32,987 nucleotides of DNA from Bacteroidota bacterium (lineage in GTDB: Bacteria; Bacteroidota; Bacteroidia; Flavobacteriales_C; GCA-002722245): positions 1 to 32,987 of the forward strand of contig JAPLEZ010000029.1 of the NCBI GenBank assembly GCA_026390935.1, in the 5' to 3' direction. Within the stretch, counting starts at the first letter, position 1. Each line of letters begins with the position of its first letter. The notes beneath the pieces are model-generated. The model saw only the letters and a list, made by a program, of their open reading frames with translations, did not search any database and was not told where the DNA came from. Positions 8,441-15,972 of the stretch are shown here, piece after piece. A program made the translations under genes and the position numbers.

Positions 8441-10168
8441 TTAAAATATTAAAGTGTAATTGATGAACAATTGGCTTACCGCATATTTGGTAGCGTTTTG
8501 TTTATCGTTAATGTTCACCATATTGTATTGTAACGTTGTGAATGCGTTTTTACTGTGACGCAATCTTAATCCACCAGCTATAACAGATTGGTTATAGTTA
8601 AAATTCCAAGCTGTAACAGTAGCAGTATTAATAACGTTGAAAGCATCTCTTTTAGAGTAGAATTCATTTCCAGTTGCATTAAAAAACTTAACACCACCCA
8701 AAACATCTAAACTTTTAAACACTTCAACAACAAAGCCTCCATCAATTGTATTTGAAGTTAAATCAATTGTGTTTTGAGTACCAGTTCTTGAAGTATGTTC
8801 AAAATTAACTCCACCATTAATAGTGATCACTTTTTCAAGATTAAGAAGTTTATGAAGATTAAATTTGAATCCACCTTTTAATCCTTGATAGTTTCTAGAT
8901 CCATTACCTACTTCCTCTCTGATTTCCGATAACAAATTTAACGCAACATCAGCTTTAAATACTTTTTCTTCATCACCTATACTCGCACCAATTGTAACCC
9001 CTTGACGATTTGGAGTTGCTAAACCGTAAGGAGTAATGTTGTTGTACATTGGATTGTACTGAACCAAAGTATCCATTATTGTGGTGTTTCTTAATGTTCC
9101 TTCATCACTTGCGCGATCCAATAAATTAGCTGCCCTTGCAAAAGTATTAGCACCAGAATTCATTGTGTACGTTGGAAACAAAGTAGTAGCTCCTTGATCA
9201 AATATTCTTCTGGTTTGTGCACCCGGACTGTTAAAATCTGCACCAACATTTCTGTAGTTTGCGTACACTTTCAATTTATACGGTTTGTAAGAAGCACTTA
9301 CACCAGCATCGTAGAAATAGTCTTGTTTTGTTCTGGTAGAATCACCAGTGTAACTATAATTTGAACCCCCACCTTCTCCATAAAGAGAGAAGAGAATGTT
9401 ACTCAATTCAAAGTTGAATTTAAAATCACCAGTCAAAACTCTATTGTTTAATACCACTGCTGGAGCAGGTGATGTTCCTGTTAAATCGGTTAACTCAATA
9501 TAATTCACACCTGCGATCAAATTTTTACTTTGCATCACATCAACTCTACCTCCATATTGCAAACGATCCGGAACGATATTATTGAAATAATTTGCTCTGG
9601 CAATTCTTGTTGCAAAACCTTGAATACCAATTTTCTCAATTCCTTTATCGAAAACTAAAGATGCATTGATGTTGGCACCTTGCACACGCCATTTATTACC
9701 ATTATTGAAATTTTCATAATAAACTATTTTGCGGCGTTGTGCAAAAATATCAGCTTCATGATCGTAATATCCATCGAAGCTATTGAACAAAGTATAAGGA
9801 GATAAGCTTAAATCTATATCACCAATTTCATACTTCACCTTTTTAGAAATGATACCATCTAATTTAATTTGACGAAAAGTAATAACGCTTCCATCACCAT
9901 AAAATCCACCGAAAGCATTTTTTGCACGAAGAGTTGCAGCCGCTCTTAAATATTCCGACGGTTGCACGTTCACGCCAAGATCAAAAACAGTGTACCCATT
10001 GGTTGATTTTCGAGCAGTTTTTGTATCGTTATCATTGATGTTCCCACTAATGGCATCATTAGTAACAATTGCTCTACCTAAACCATTAAAATAAAGCACT
10101 TGCGCGCTTGCAGATTCAGACAAGATAAATGCAAGAGTTGCAAAAGAAAATAGAATTTTATATTTCAT
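8441..10168 (-). CDS. Outer-membrane beta-barrel-type protein of the GH9 locus
   Basis: A 575-aa protein. The ATG at 10168 is chosen because it opens a clean signal peptide (MKYKILFSFATLAFILSESASAQ); an upstream ATG at 10255 adds 29 residues before it. The mature chain alternates polar and hydrophobic residues with many aromatics and ends QLFINYTLIF, the terminal aromatic typical of outer-membrane barrels. Recurrent beta-hairpin patterns (KLKVYANYRNVGADF, GGFKFNLHKLLNLEK, GGLRLRHSKNAFTTLQYN) fit. There is no plug/TonB-box signature and no SusC similarity that I can see. It is 38 nt upstream of the lipoprotein gene and 98 nt after the larger barrel gene. A porin or binding role in oligosaccharide handling is inferred from context. 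Confidence 0.7.
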   Translation of the reverse strand: MKYKILFSFATLAFILSESASAQVLYFNGLGRAIVTNDAISGNINDNDTKTARKSTNGYTVFDLGVNVQPSEYLRAAATLRAKNAFGGFYGDGSVITFRQIKLDGIISKKVKYEIGDIDLSLSPYTLFNSFDGYYDHEADIFAQRRKIVYYENFNNGNKWRVQGANINASLVFDKGIEKIGIQGFATRIARANYFNNIVPDRLQYGGRVDVMQSKNLIAGVNYIELTDLTGTSPAPAVVLNNRVLTGDFKFNFELSNILFSLYGEGGGSNYSYTGDSTRTKQDYFYDAGVSASYKPYKLKVYANYRNVGADFNSPGAQTRRIFDQGATTLFPTYTMNSGANTFARAANLLDRASDEGTLRNTTIMDTLVQYNPMYNNITPYGLATPNRQGVTIGASIGDEEKVFKADVALNLLSEIREEVGNGSRNYQGLKGGFKFNLHKLLNLEKVITINGGVNFEHTSRTGTQNTIDLTSNTIDGGFVVEVFKSLDVLGGVKFFNATGNEFYSKRDAFNVINTATVTAWNFNYNQSVIAGGLRLRHSKNAFTTLQYNMVNINDKQNATKYAVSQLFINYTLIF

Positions 10169-10266
10169 ATGAGGATTTATTTTTTTAAAGGCCACATTGT
10201 ATAACGACGTTACCTTCATCAGCATTGAATTATTTGTATTAGATGGGTATTTCATTGTATTATATA

Positions 10267-12465
10267 TTAAAAGAAGATTTTGAATTCAAGTGAAGTTTCG
10301 GTGCCTTTGAAATGATCTTTTGAGAAATTGGTATCGCTGTGATCAAACCAACGATGTCTTAAATATATTCCAGCTCTTTTTGACACATCATAATCCAATC
10401 CAAATCCATAACCATGACCAGTTTGGTTAATCGGCAAACCATCAGCATGAGCAATTGGAATTGAAGTATTTAAATCTTTGATCAACTCACCATTGGCATC
10501 CACTAACATTGTTCTGTTGTTTCCTAAAGCTCTTTCAATACTGTAGAAACCAATCACTGTTAATTTAGGATGAACTGCATAAAAGGCATTGAACTCTGTA
10601 AAGAAATATCTTAAGAATGCTTTATTTGTAAATAATGGAATTGCTGAAGCATGATCTTGTACAGAGGTGTAGTTGTAATAGTTGGATAAGATAAAGTCTC
10701 TTTTTAAGATTTGAATTTTGTATTTCCAGTTAAAATCCAAGGAGTTGTATCCTTTTCTATAACTCATACCAGCCTCACCAGAATCAGTGATCGCAATTCT
10801 TTCAAAAGATCTGCGGTATTGATTGATGATATTGCCATAAGGCCCAAGGTTGTTTTGAAAATAGCCAAATCTTGAACGAGTAAACTGATTGGCTCTGTGT
10901 TGAAAAGAAATGCTATTGTATCCTTGCGCATATCCACCGAAACTTGCATTATTTGGAGTTTGGTATTCAGGTCTGCTATAGGTTTTGTACAAGTTTTCAA
11001 TTTCCTGAGACATCGCTATTCCAGCCATAATTTTCAGCTTGCCATAAGAATTTTCATGTTTCAAGCTTATTCCCATTCGGTTGTTTGCCATCTGGCCGAT
11101 ATCGGTAACAGCACCTCGCACAGTAGTGTTATCATAAACTCCGTTCACATTGCTTGGGGTTCCAAGAGCATGGCTATTTGAAGTGTTCGTTACCTGACTA
11201 TTAACATTCACAACACTTTTATCAATGTAATAAGCCATCAATGTCAATGGAATCAAAGTTGCTTTTTTATCGAAATCAACTTGCACTGTTGCTGTTGGCG
11301 CCCAATTGTGTATATATGAGGTAATGGTATCACTTCCTGGGATTGTTGTACCAAAATAAGATGCATAATTAGCTGCAGTAATTTTCCCGTGTTCTACATA
11401 TCTACCTACACCAAACTCAGAGAAAACTTTAATGTGAGCTGTGTTAATTCTTGCATCACCTGTAATAATATTTTGATCAATTCTGTATAATGCTGTATTG
11501 TCGAAGAAACCAAATTGACTAAAGTAGTTCACACCAAAAGTGTTCGATCCAACGATTTTACTAACTCTACCTGCCAACAAGTTTTTTGGTGTACCACTTA
11601 AGTAAGTTTGAAAACCACCACTATTATCAGTTTTACCATATAATAAAGATCCATTGAAACCTCCTGGCAAATTTTTCGCTTCTAAAATAAAACCTTGCGT
11701 ACCAGTGTTACCCCATCTGGAGTCACGAGCAACATTTTGTACAGCATAGAAACTATTGTATCGCGTCATGGCAGCATTCTCTGGCTCCCAAGGGTAACGC
11801 TCAAACATATCATCCCTGTACTCAAAGTTCCACATTGTAAGCGGACTCAATCGATACCAGTTCACACCACCACCTGCAGTAATATTGAACGTACCAAATT
11901 TGGTCACCGTTGTAGCCTGAAATTGAAGAATACGATACAAACCAACTCTTCTGGAATACGGGGTATTGTTACCTACAATAGGTGCATTATTAAAAGTACG
12001 GGCAATACCATCCATTTGATTATCAAAAGCATATTCCAACTTGAAACTAGTTTTGCTTGTTGGCTTACCTTCCAAACGCAACAACATAAAAGGCTCTTGA
12101 TTACCTCCCGCTTGTTGATTATTTATTTCGTAACCATTGATCGCTAAATTTTCCTTTGCGTTGTTCACCATACCTGGTCGGATGGCATCCACTACTCTAT
12201 ACTGTATATACGGTCGAACATAACCAGATACCCCCATGTTAGAAAAAGGCACATACTTACCTTCCTTGGTTAAAGTATCTTTCTTGTCCGCATCGTTCAA
12301 ACCAGCAAAATACTTCTGTAAGAAAGATGAAGGAGTGTAAGTATTAGAAGGACCAGTAGAAGACTTGCCTTTAATAATACCTAAAGTGTCAGTACCGTCA
12401 GTAGAAGCCTCCGCGGAGAAGGCGAACAACATTGGAACTAGAATATGAAATAAACTCTTTTTCAT
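10267..12465 (-). CDS. Large outer-membrane beta-barrel-type protein of the GH9 locus
   Basis: A 732-aa protein with a signal peptide (MKKSLFHILVPMLFAFSAEAS), a short Ser/Thr/Asp-rich N-terminal region (about 20-80), and a long beta-rich domain with many aromatic strands. It ends TSLEFKIFF, whose terminal Phe fits the outer-membrane insertion signal. Features such as LRLEGKPTSKTSFKLEYAF and RAGIYLRHRWF look like barrel strands. It lacks TonB plug and SusC motifs. It is the first gene of the five-gene cluster. I found no exact -7 box in the 236 bp between it and the upstream repeat element. It probably works with the second barrel and the lipoproteins as a non-SusCD surface complex feeding the GH9 enzyme; this is inference. 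Confidence 0.7.
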   Translation of the reverse strand: MKKSLFHILVPMLFAFSAEASTDGTDTLGIIKGKSSTGPSNTYTPSSFLQKYFAGLNDADKKDTLTKEGKYVPFSNMGVSGYVRPYIQYRVVDAIRPGMVNNAKENLAINGYEINNQQAGGNQEPFMLLRLEGKPTSKTSFKLEYAFDNQMDGIARTFNNAPIVGNNTPYSRRVGLYRILQFQATTVTKFGTFNITAGGGVNWYRLSPLTMWNFEYRDDMFERYPWEPENAAMTRYNSFYAVQNVARDSRWGNTGTQGFILEAKNLPGGFNGSLLYGKTDNSGGFQTYLSGTPKNLLAGRVSKIVGSNTFGVNYFSQFGFFDNTALYRIDQNIITGDARINTAHIKVFSEFGVGRYVEHGKITAANYASYFGTTIPGSDTITSYIHNWAPTATVQVDFDKKATLIPLTLMAYYIDKSVVNVNSQVTNTSNSHALGTPSNVNGVYDNTTVRGAVTDIGQMANNRMGISLKHENSYGKLKIMAGIAMSQEIENLYKTYSRPEYQTPNNASFGGYAQGYNSISFQHRANQFTRSRFGYFQNNLGPYGNIINQYRRSFERIAITDSGEAGMSYRKGYNSLDFNWKYKIQILKRDFILSNYYNYTSVQDHASAIPLFTNKAFLRYFFTEFNAFYAVHPKLTVIGFYSIERALGNNRTMLVDANGELIKDLNTSIPIAHADGLPINQTGHGYGFGLDYDVSKRAGIYLRHRWFDHSDTNFSKDHFKGTETSLEFKIFF

Positions 12466-12701
12466 TCAGTAATTATAAAGAGAGATGAATAATTTGTTTT
12501 TTTTAAGGTGCCTAATACTCCAAAGAAACACAAAAAGTTACAGCCTCGAGAAAAATGTAGTCCCGAATTATATGAAAACCGTCCGAAGGATGAAATTGAT
12601 ATGGGATAAGGAGGGAGATGACGGATTTAATAATCATTAAATCAGTTAGTTATATATAATTTAGATGTAAGAGGCATTGATAGAAATGCTATTCTTTGTG
12701 T
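12466..12701. other. Gene-free leader region upstream of the glycan locus
   Basis: No plausible coding sequence is seen on either strand. It should contain the promoter of the minus-strand five-gene cluster, but no exact CAAAnnTA (the -7 box on the minus strand) was found. It borders the inverted-repeat element that begins at 12702. Confidence 0.4.
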
Positions 12702-12776
12702 CTTCTTTTCTAAAGAAGCAAAGACTTACTTTTTTGTCTTGAAACAAAAAAGTAAGCAAAAAAATTCAAGAGCTAA
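12702..12776 (+). repeat. Left outer inverted-repeat arm of the 560-bp element
   Basis: This arm starts with a CTTCTTT/AAAGAAG hairpin, then CAAAGACTTAC and an internal 13-bp perfect stem with a CTTGAA loop, then a TTCAAGAGCTAAG end. It aligns, with a few gaps, to the reverse complement of 13192-13261. Confidence 0.75.
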
Positions 12777-13191
12777 GAGATGCTGCAAACACACAAAGCC
12801 CTCACACCCTCGCCTCTTAGCTCTGGCCTTCGCACGAAGTTAGCGACCCACTCTCTTAAGTTCACTTCCTAATTGTTATCAATTATAAAGCTAACCTTCC
12901 CAGCACACATAAAGCACAATTCAAAATGAGAAGCGACAATTGAAACCCAAATAAACTTGCATGACAAGATTGGGTCTTTTAAAATGCATAAAATCAATTA
13001 TTTACGAAACAAGTCATTGGTAGAATTTTTTACTCAAAAATTGAAGAACCTCATCTTTAAGAATAAACTTCAGGAAACGAGCCACTAACTTCGTGCGAGG
13101 GCAAGAGCCAAGATGCGAGCCAGCGGTGGCGGGAGCGAAATTTTTCCGTCACCGACGGATAAAAAATTTCGTGACGCGCGCTGAAGCATAT

Positions 13192-13261
13192 CTTGGCTCT
13201 TGATTTTTTGTTACTTTTTCATCAAGGAAAAAGTAAGGAACTTTGCTTCTTTTAAAAGAAG
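13192..13261 (-). repeat. Right outer inverted-repeat arm of the 560-bp element
   Basis: Read on the minus strand it begins CTTCTTTTAAAAGAAG, a perfect 16-bp palindrome at 13246-13261. It continues CAAAGTTCCTTACTTTTTCC and ends ATCAAGAGCCAAG, matching the left arm in order and spacing. Confidence 0.75.
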
Positions 13262-13272
13262 AAATCACATAT

Positions 13273-13307
13273 AAAAACAAAAAAAGGCTGCTCTTTCGAG
13301 CAGCCTT
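13273..13307 (-). terminator. Strong intrinsic terminator for the 13330-14412 gene
   Basis: Read on the minus strand, AAGGCTGCTC-GAAA-GAGCAGCCTT forms a perfect 10-bp GC-rich stem (13284-13307) with a GAAA tetraloop, followed by TTTTTGTTTTTA down to 13273. It lies 22 nt after the stop codon of the T9SS-protein gene, so transcription of that gene probably ends here, before the repeat element and the glycan cluster. Confidence 0.88.
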
Positions 13308-13329
13308 CCTTTTCAATTATTTTGAAATA

Positions 13330-14412
13330 TTATTTCACCATCAACAAAGTTGATTTAGCAGTAGCGCCATCCACCATGTAATTCACAGTGTATACACCTT
13401 GAGACAAATCACTTACGTTAACCATTTCATTAACAGAAGAGAAATTACCATTAACAACTTGTTTAACTGTTCTACCGAACATGTCCACTACTGAAATGTT
13501 TACAGCAGAAACTTCATTCAATTGTAAAGTTACATTTGCAAAATCAGATGTTGGATTTGGGAACACGCTATAAGAACCAACTTGTTTAACTGTTGACACT
13601 GATAACGAAGACTGTTTACCAATTTTGAAGTTTGAAATCATGATAGGGTAATCAGTAATAGCTAATGGACAATAGCTACCACATGTAGCAATTCCTGTTC
13701 CTGCTAGGGCTCCAGTGTTTGCATCGTCAACTACTGTAAAAGTAACTCCTGTAACTTTAGTATAATCAAAAGCAGTAGTACATGCTCCTTGACCACCTAC
13801 AACATTACCAAGGCAACCAACAACGGCTGTTTTAAAATCAAAAGAAAAATCTTTAATATCTCCGGGAGCTAAAGCAGCATTGTCTCCTTGTACATAACCA
13901 ATGTTGTGGTTGTAAAATGCAGCTTCATCACCAATTACCGCAGGGTTATAAGCCAATGTAGTTCCGTTGATATCTTGCATTTGAACTTGAAAACGAACTG
14001 TTTTTGCACCTTTGTTTTTTACAGAAAAAGAAACAACTGCATTAGAACTTAAATCCATTGTGAATTTAACTGCAGTTTTGTTTTCACCAAAAACCATTAA
14101 AAATGGCTCATAAGCACCTTCAGTTTGTGTTATAAGATAATCAATTGCAGTACCTGTTCTGGTTTTAGCAGCTTTGAAACCATTAATAGTACCAGCAGCT
14201 TCTGTCCAGTACATACCTCTGTAAGTAGTGTCAGTACCAACAATTACTGGATGAGAATAATCATTGTTTCCAACTATATATTGACTTCCATCCATGAAAT
14301 CATCATAACCAGCAATTGCATTTAAGTGACCAACTACAACTTGTGCCTGTGCATTTGCACTTCCCGCTAAAGCTAAAGATAAAGTTAATACTGAGAGTAA
14401 AATTTTTTTCAT
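13330..14412 (-). CDS. T9SS-exported protein with N-terminal jelly-roll-like module
   Basis: A 360-aa protein with a signal peptide (MKKILLSVLTLSLALAGSANAQ), a beta-sandwich region (about 22-270) and a type A T9SS sorting domain in the last roughly 80 residues (YSVFPNPTSDFANVTLQL ... GVYTVNYMVDG). The middle region carries the same ordered motifs as each module of the glycan-locus lipoprotein: VRFQVQMQDINGTTLAYN, then IKDFSFDF, then VTGVTFTVVD, then ISNFKIG. It is therefore a probable third copy of that putative carbohydrate-binding module, here in exported form. It is transcribed alone: a terminator follows it, and 197 bp of AT-rich DNA precedes it, including GATATTTG (14466-14473, minus strand), one mismatch from the -7 box. 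The ligand is unknown. Confidence 0.78.
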   Translation of the reverse strand: MKKILLSVLTLSLALAGSANAQAQVVVGHLNAIAGYDDFMDGSQYIVGNNDYSHPVIVGTDTTYRGMYWTEAAGTINGFKAAKTRTGTAIDYLITQTEGAYEPFLMVFGENKTAVKFTMDLSSNAVVSFSVKNKGAKTVRFQVQMQDINGTTLAYNPAVIGDEAAFYNHNIGYVQGDNAALAPGDIKDFSFDFKTAVVGCLGNVVGGQGACTTAFDYTKVTGVTFTVVDDANTGALAGTGIATCGSYCPLAITDYPIMISNFKIGKQSSLSVSTVKQVGSYSVFPNPTSDFANVTLQLNEVSAVNISVVDMFGRTVKQVVNGNFSSVNEMVNVSDLSQGVYTVNYMVDGATAKSTLLMVK

Positions 14413-14609
14413 TTTTTAGGTTTTAAATTATTATTTAATGTTTTGTGGCATTACGCCTATTGAAGCAAATATCAATATAATATCCAAAGTTTTGTTTCAA
14501 AATAGTCCCAATTAATTGCAATACTATCCGTCATATAATCACAATTAAAAAATCAATGCTTTGAAAATCAATATTTTAACACAAACAAACTCAAGTATTT
14601 CCCAAAATT

Positions 14610-15158
14610 CTATTCAATACTAATCGTAAGTCTTTTGTCCTCCCATCTAAATATTTGCACTGGCAACCCTTCTTCCTTTAATGTGAAAAATTCTTCAATT
14701 GGTATCATAAACTCAATATCGATTGGTAATATGACTTCATTTGCAATTGCAACTGAATTAATCCATGTTTTTTCATTAAACCTTATAAAGACATTTTTGC
14801 TTTCCATAAATATCTCTTTGGGATCCAGCGACCTATCTGTATCGATAAGCTTAAAAGTTTTAGACTTAATGTGCACTAAAACAGTCGCGAATTGAACATG
14901 AACTTTAAAAAACATCCATTTTAAAACCATATAATTTCCGTCTTCCGTTGTCAAGAAAAATAGAGTTTTATCATCGTTCAAGCTAACAAATGCTAAATCC
15001 CCGAAATTAATATGTTCCTCAATACCATTATTTATTAAAATCTTACACCATTCACTCTCCATTCTATATTCTCCCATGAACTTCCTACCCGCTTTATAAT
15101 GATCAAAAAGCGGCATCCAATCATTAATCTTTTCTTTATTTAATAATTCTTTTCTCAT
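14610..15158 (-). CDS. Hypothetical protein in the RHS toxin operon (182 aa)
   Basis: A 182-aa soluble protein with no signal peptide, rich in Lys, Glu, Phe and Trp. I do not recognise it. A helical N-terminus (MRKELLNKEKINDWMPLFDH) precedes beta-rich segments (INFGDLAFVSLNDDKTLFFL, VLVHIKSKTFKLIDTDRS). It begins 10 nt after the EF-Tu-like gene and is the last gene of the minus-strand toxin operon. Downstream genes in such operons are often additional immunity proteins or remnants from earlier toxin-tip exchanges, so a second immunity function is possible, but nothing in the sequence proves it. Confidence 0.6.
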   Translation of the reverse strand: MRKELLNKEKINDWMPLFDHYKAGRKFMGEYRMESEWCKILINNGIEEHINFGDLAFVSLNDDKTLFFLTTEDGNYMVLKWMFFKVHVQFATVLVHIKSKTFKLIDTDRSLDPKEIFMESKNVFIRFNEKTWINSVAIANEVILPIDIEFMIPIEEFFTLKEEGLPVQIFRWEDKRLTISIE

Positions 15159-15168
15159 TCAATTTTTT

Positions 15169-15480
15169 TTAAAAGTCCGTGTCTAGAATAATCCCCTTCC
15201 CAATAATTTTTGCGCCTTCTCTAAGAAGAAACAATGCACCTATCAACATTAAATGTTCTATAGGTGCCAGACTTCGAACATGAATAAAAACTTCTATGAT
15301 CCTAGATTCTCCTGGATATATAATATCTCCTTCCTCAGGCACCAGTATCACATCCATATTTTTATCCCCAATTTCGATAACGGTTCTATAATCTTTATTT
15401 TTTATTGGCATTTTCTTTCCGCCTTCTTCAGTAGAAGTAAAATAAATGTCTGCCTTAAATTTTTTGAAATTTTCCATCAT
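15169..15480 (-). CDS. Stand-alone EF-Tu domain 3-like protein next to an RHS toxin
   Basis: A 103-aa protein that corresponds to the C-terminal beta-barrel (domain 3) of elongation factor Tu without the GTPase or domain 2. The match is ordered: FKADIYFTSTEEGGKKMP (EF-Tu: FEAEVY.LSKEEGGRHTP), then a YR pair, PEEGDIIYPGES (EF-Tu: MVMPGD), and FLLREGAKIIGKGI at about residues 84-97 (EF-Tu: FAIREGGRTVGAGV), including Arg87-Glu88-Gly89, Gly94 and Gly96. There is no P-loop, so it cannot be a translation factor. ATG at 15480 or the adjacent ATG at 15477. It lies 96 nt after the putative immunity gene and 10 nt before the last gene of the operon. A decoy or binding role toward an EF-Tu-directed toxin is a hypothesis. 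Confidence 0.82.
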   Translation of the reverse strand: MMENFKKFKADIYFTSTEEGGKKMPIKNKDYRTVIEIGDKNMDVILVPEEGDIIYPGESRIIEVFIHVRSLAPIEHLMLIGALFLLREGAKIIGKGIILDTDF

Positions 15481-15576
15481 ACTATCTTATTTGAAATGGA
15501 GGCTTCTCACTGCGATTTTCTTAGTCTTTTGCTTAAAAAGCAATGAAATTTAATAGAGAAATTTTCAGGCGTAGAA

Positions 15577-15972
15577 TTAAATTGCATACTTTATAAGGAT
15601 ACTTATACTTCCTCCTTTACGATCTATACTTTTTTCCACACTCCCCCAAATATATGAGTTTTCACCTCCTAATAAAGACAACCATTGATCTATAATTTGA
15701 ATCTCTTTTTCTGTAATTGTAAATGGAGGGAAATCGAATTTTCTACCACACCCAATATTTAAATTCATTAATTCTCCATCTGAAAAGATTAAGGAAAGTG
15801 CATACTTATCTTCTTCAAAACTTCGTATGTGAAATGAAATGAAAGGAGCATTTTGGACTCCATTTAAAATATCAAAATGCTCTTTTAAATTATTTAACTG
15901 CTCTAAAGAAATTTTGGGAGAGATAATTAGTTCTTTAAATATTAAATCCCCGCTGATCTTGTTAAGTTCCAT
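15577..15972 (-). CDS. Putative cognate immunity protein of the RHS toxin
   Basis: A 131-aa soluble protein with no signal peptide (MELNKISGDLIFKELIISP ... ISILIKYAI). I do not recognise the family; it reads as a mixed alpha/beta fold with a basic/hydrophobic middle (LMNLNIGCGRKFDFPPF) and a C-terminal strand. Its ATG overlaps the RHS stop codon by one base (TAATG at 15972), so translation is probably coupled. In polymorphic toxin systems the gene directly after the toxin tip is normally the immunity gene. The assignment rests on position, not on homology. Confidence 0.68.
   Translation of the reverse strand: MELNKISGDLIFKELIISPKISLEQLNNLKEHFDILNGVQNAPFISFHIRSFEEDKYALSLIFSDGELMNLNIGCGRKFDFPPFTITEKEIQIIDQWLSLLGGENSYIWGSVEKSIDRKGGSISILIKYAI

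Larger units (their letters stand above)
12702..13261. repeat. MITE-like/REP-like non-coding element with long imperfect inverted repeats and nested hairpins
   Basis: A roughly 560-bp non-coding unit. Its ends are inverted copies of each other: CTTCTTTTCTAAAGAAGCAA at 12702 matches the reverse complement of the right end at 13242-13261, and similarity continues for about 70 nt to 12776 and back to 13192. An inner 13-bp pair, CGCACGAAGTTAG at 12831-12843 and its exact reverse complement at 13085-13097, shows the symmetry extends inward. Each arm also folds on itself: a 13-bp stem at 12725-12737/12744-12756, a 10-bp stem at 12770-12779/12814-12823, a 10-bp stem at 13211-13220/13227-13236, and a 12-bp stem at 13103-13114/13190-13201 enclosing a GC-richer hairpin around 13137-13170. 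No ORF or clear target duplication is seen. Confidence 0.75.

Noticed and set aside
12466..13329. Insertion sequence with transposase
   Set aside because: No transposase-like frame is present on either strand and no clear target-site duplication flanks the element; it is treated as a non-coding repeat.
15253..15546. Plus-strand 97-aa reading frame over the EF-Tu-like gene
   Set aside because: It lies antisense to the EF-Tu domain 3 frame, which has conserved motifs; the antisense product is rich in rare residue clusters and has no features.
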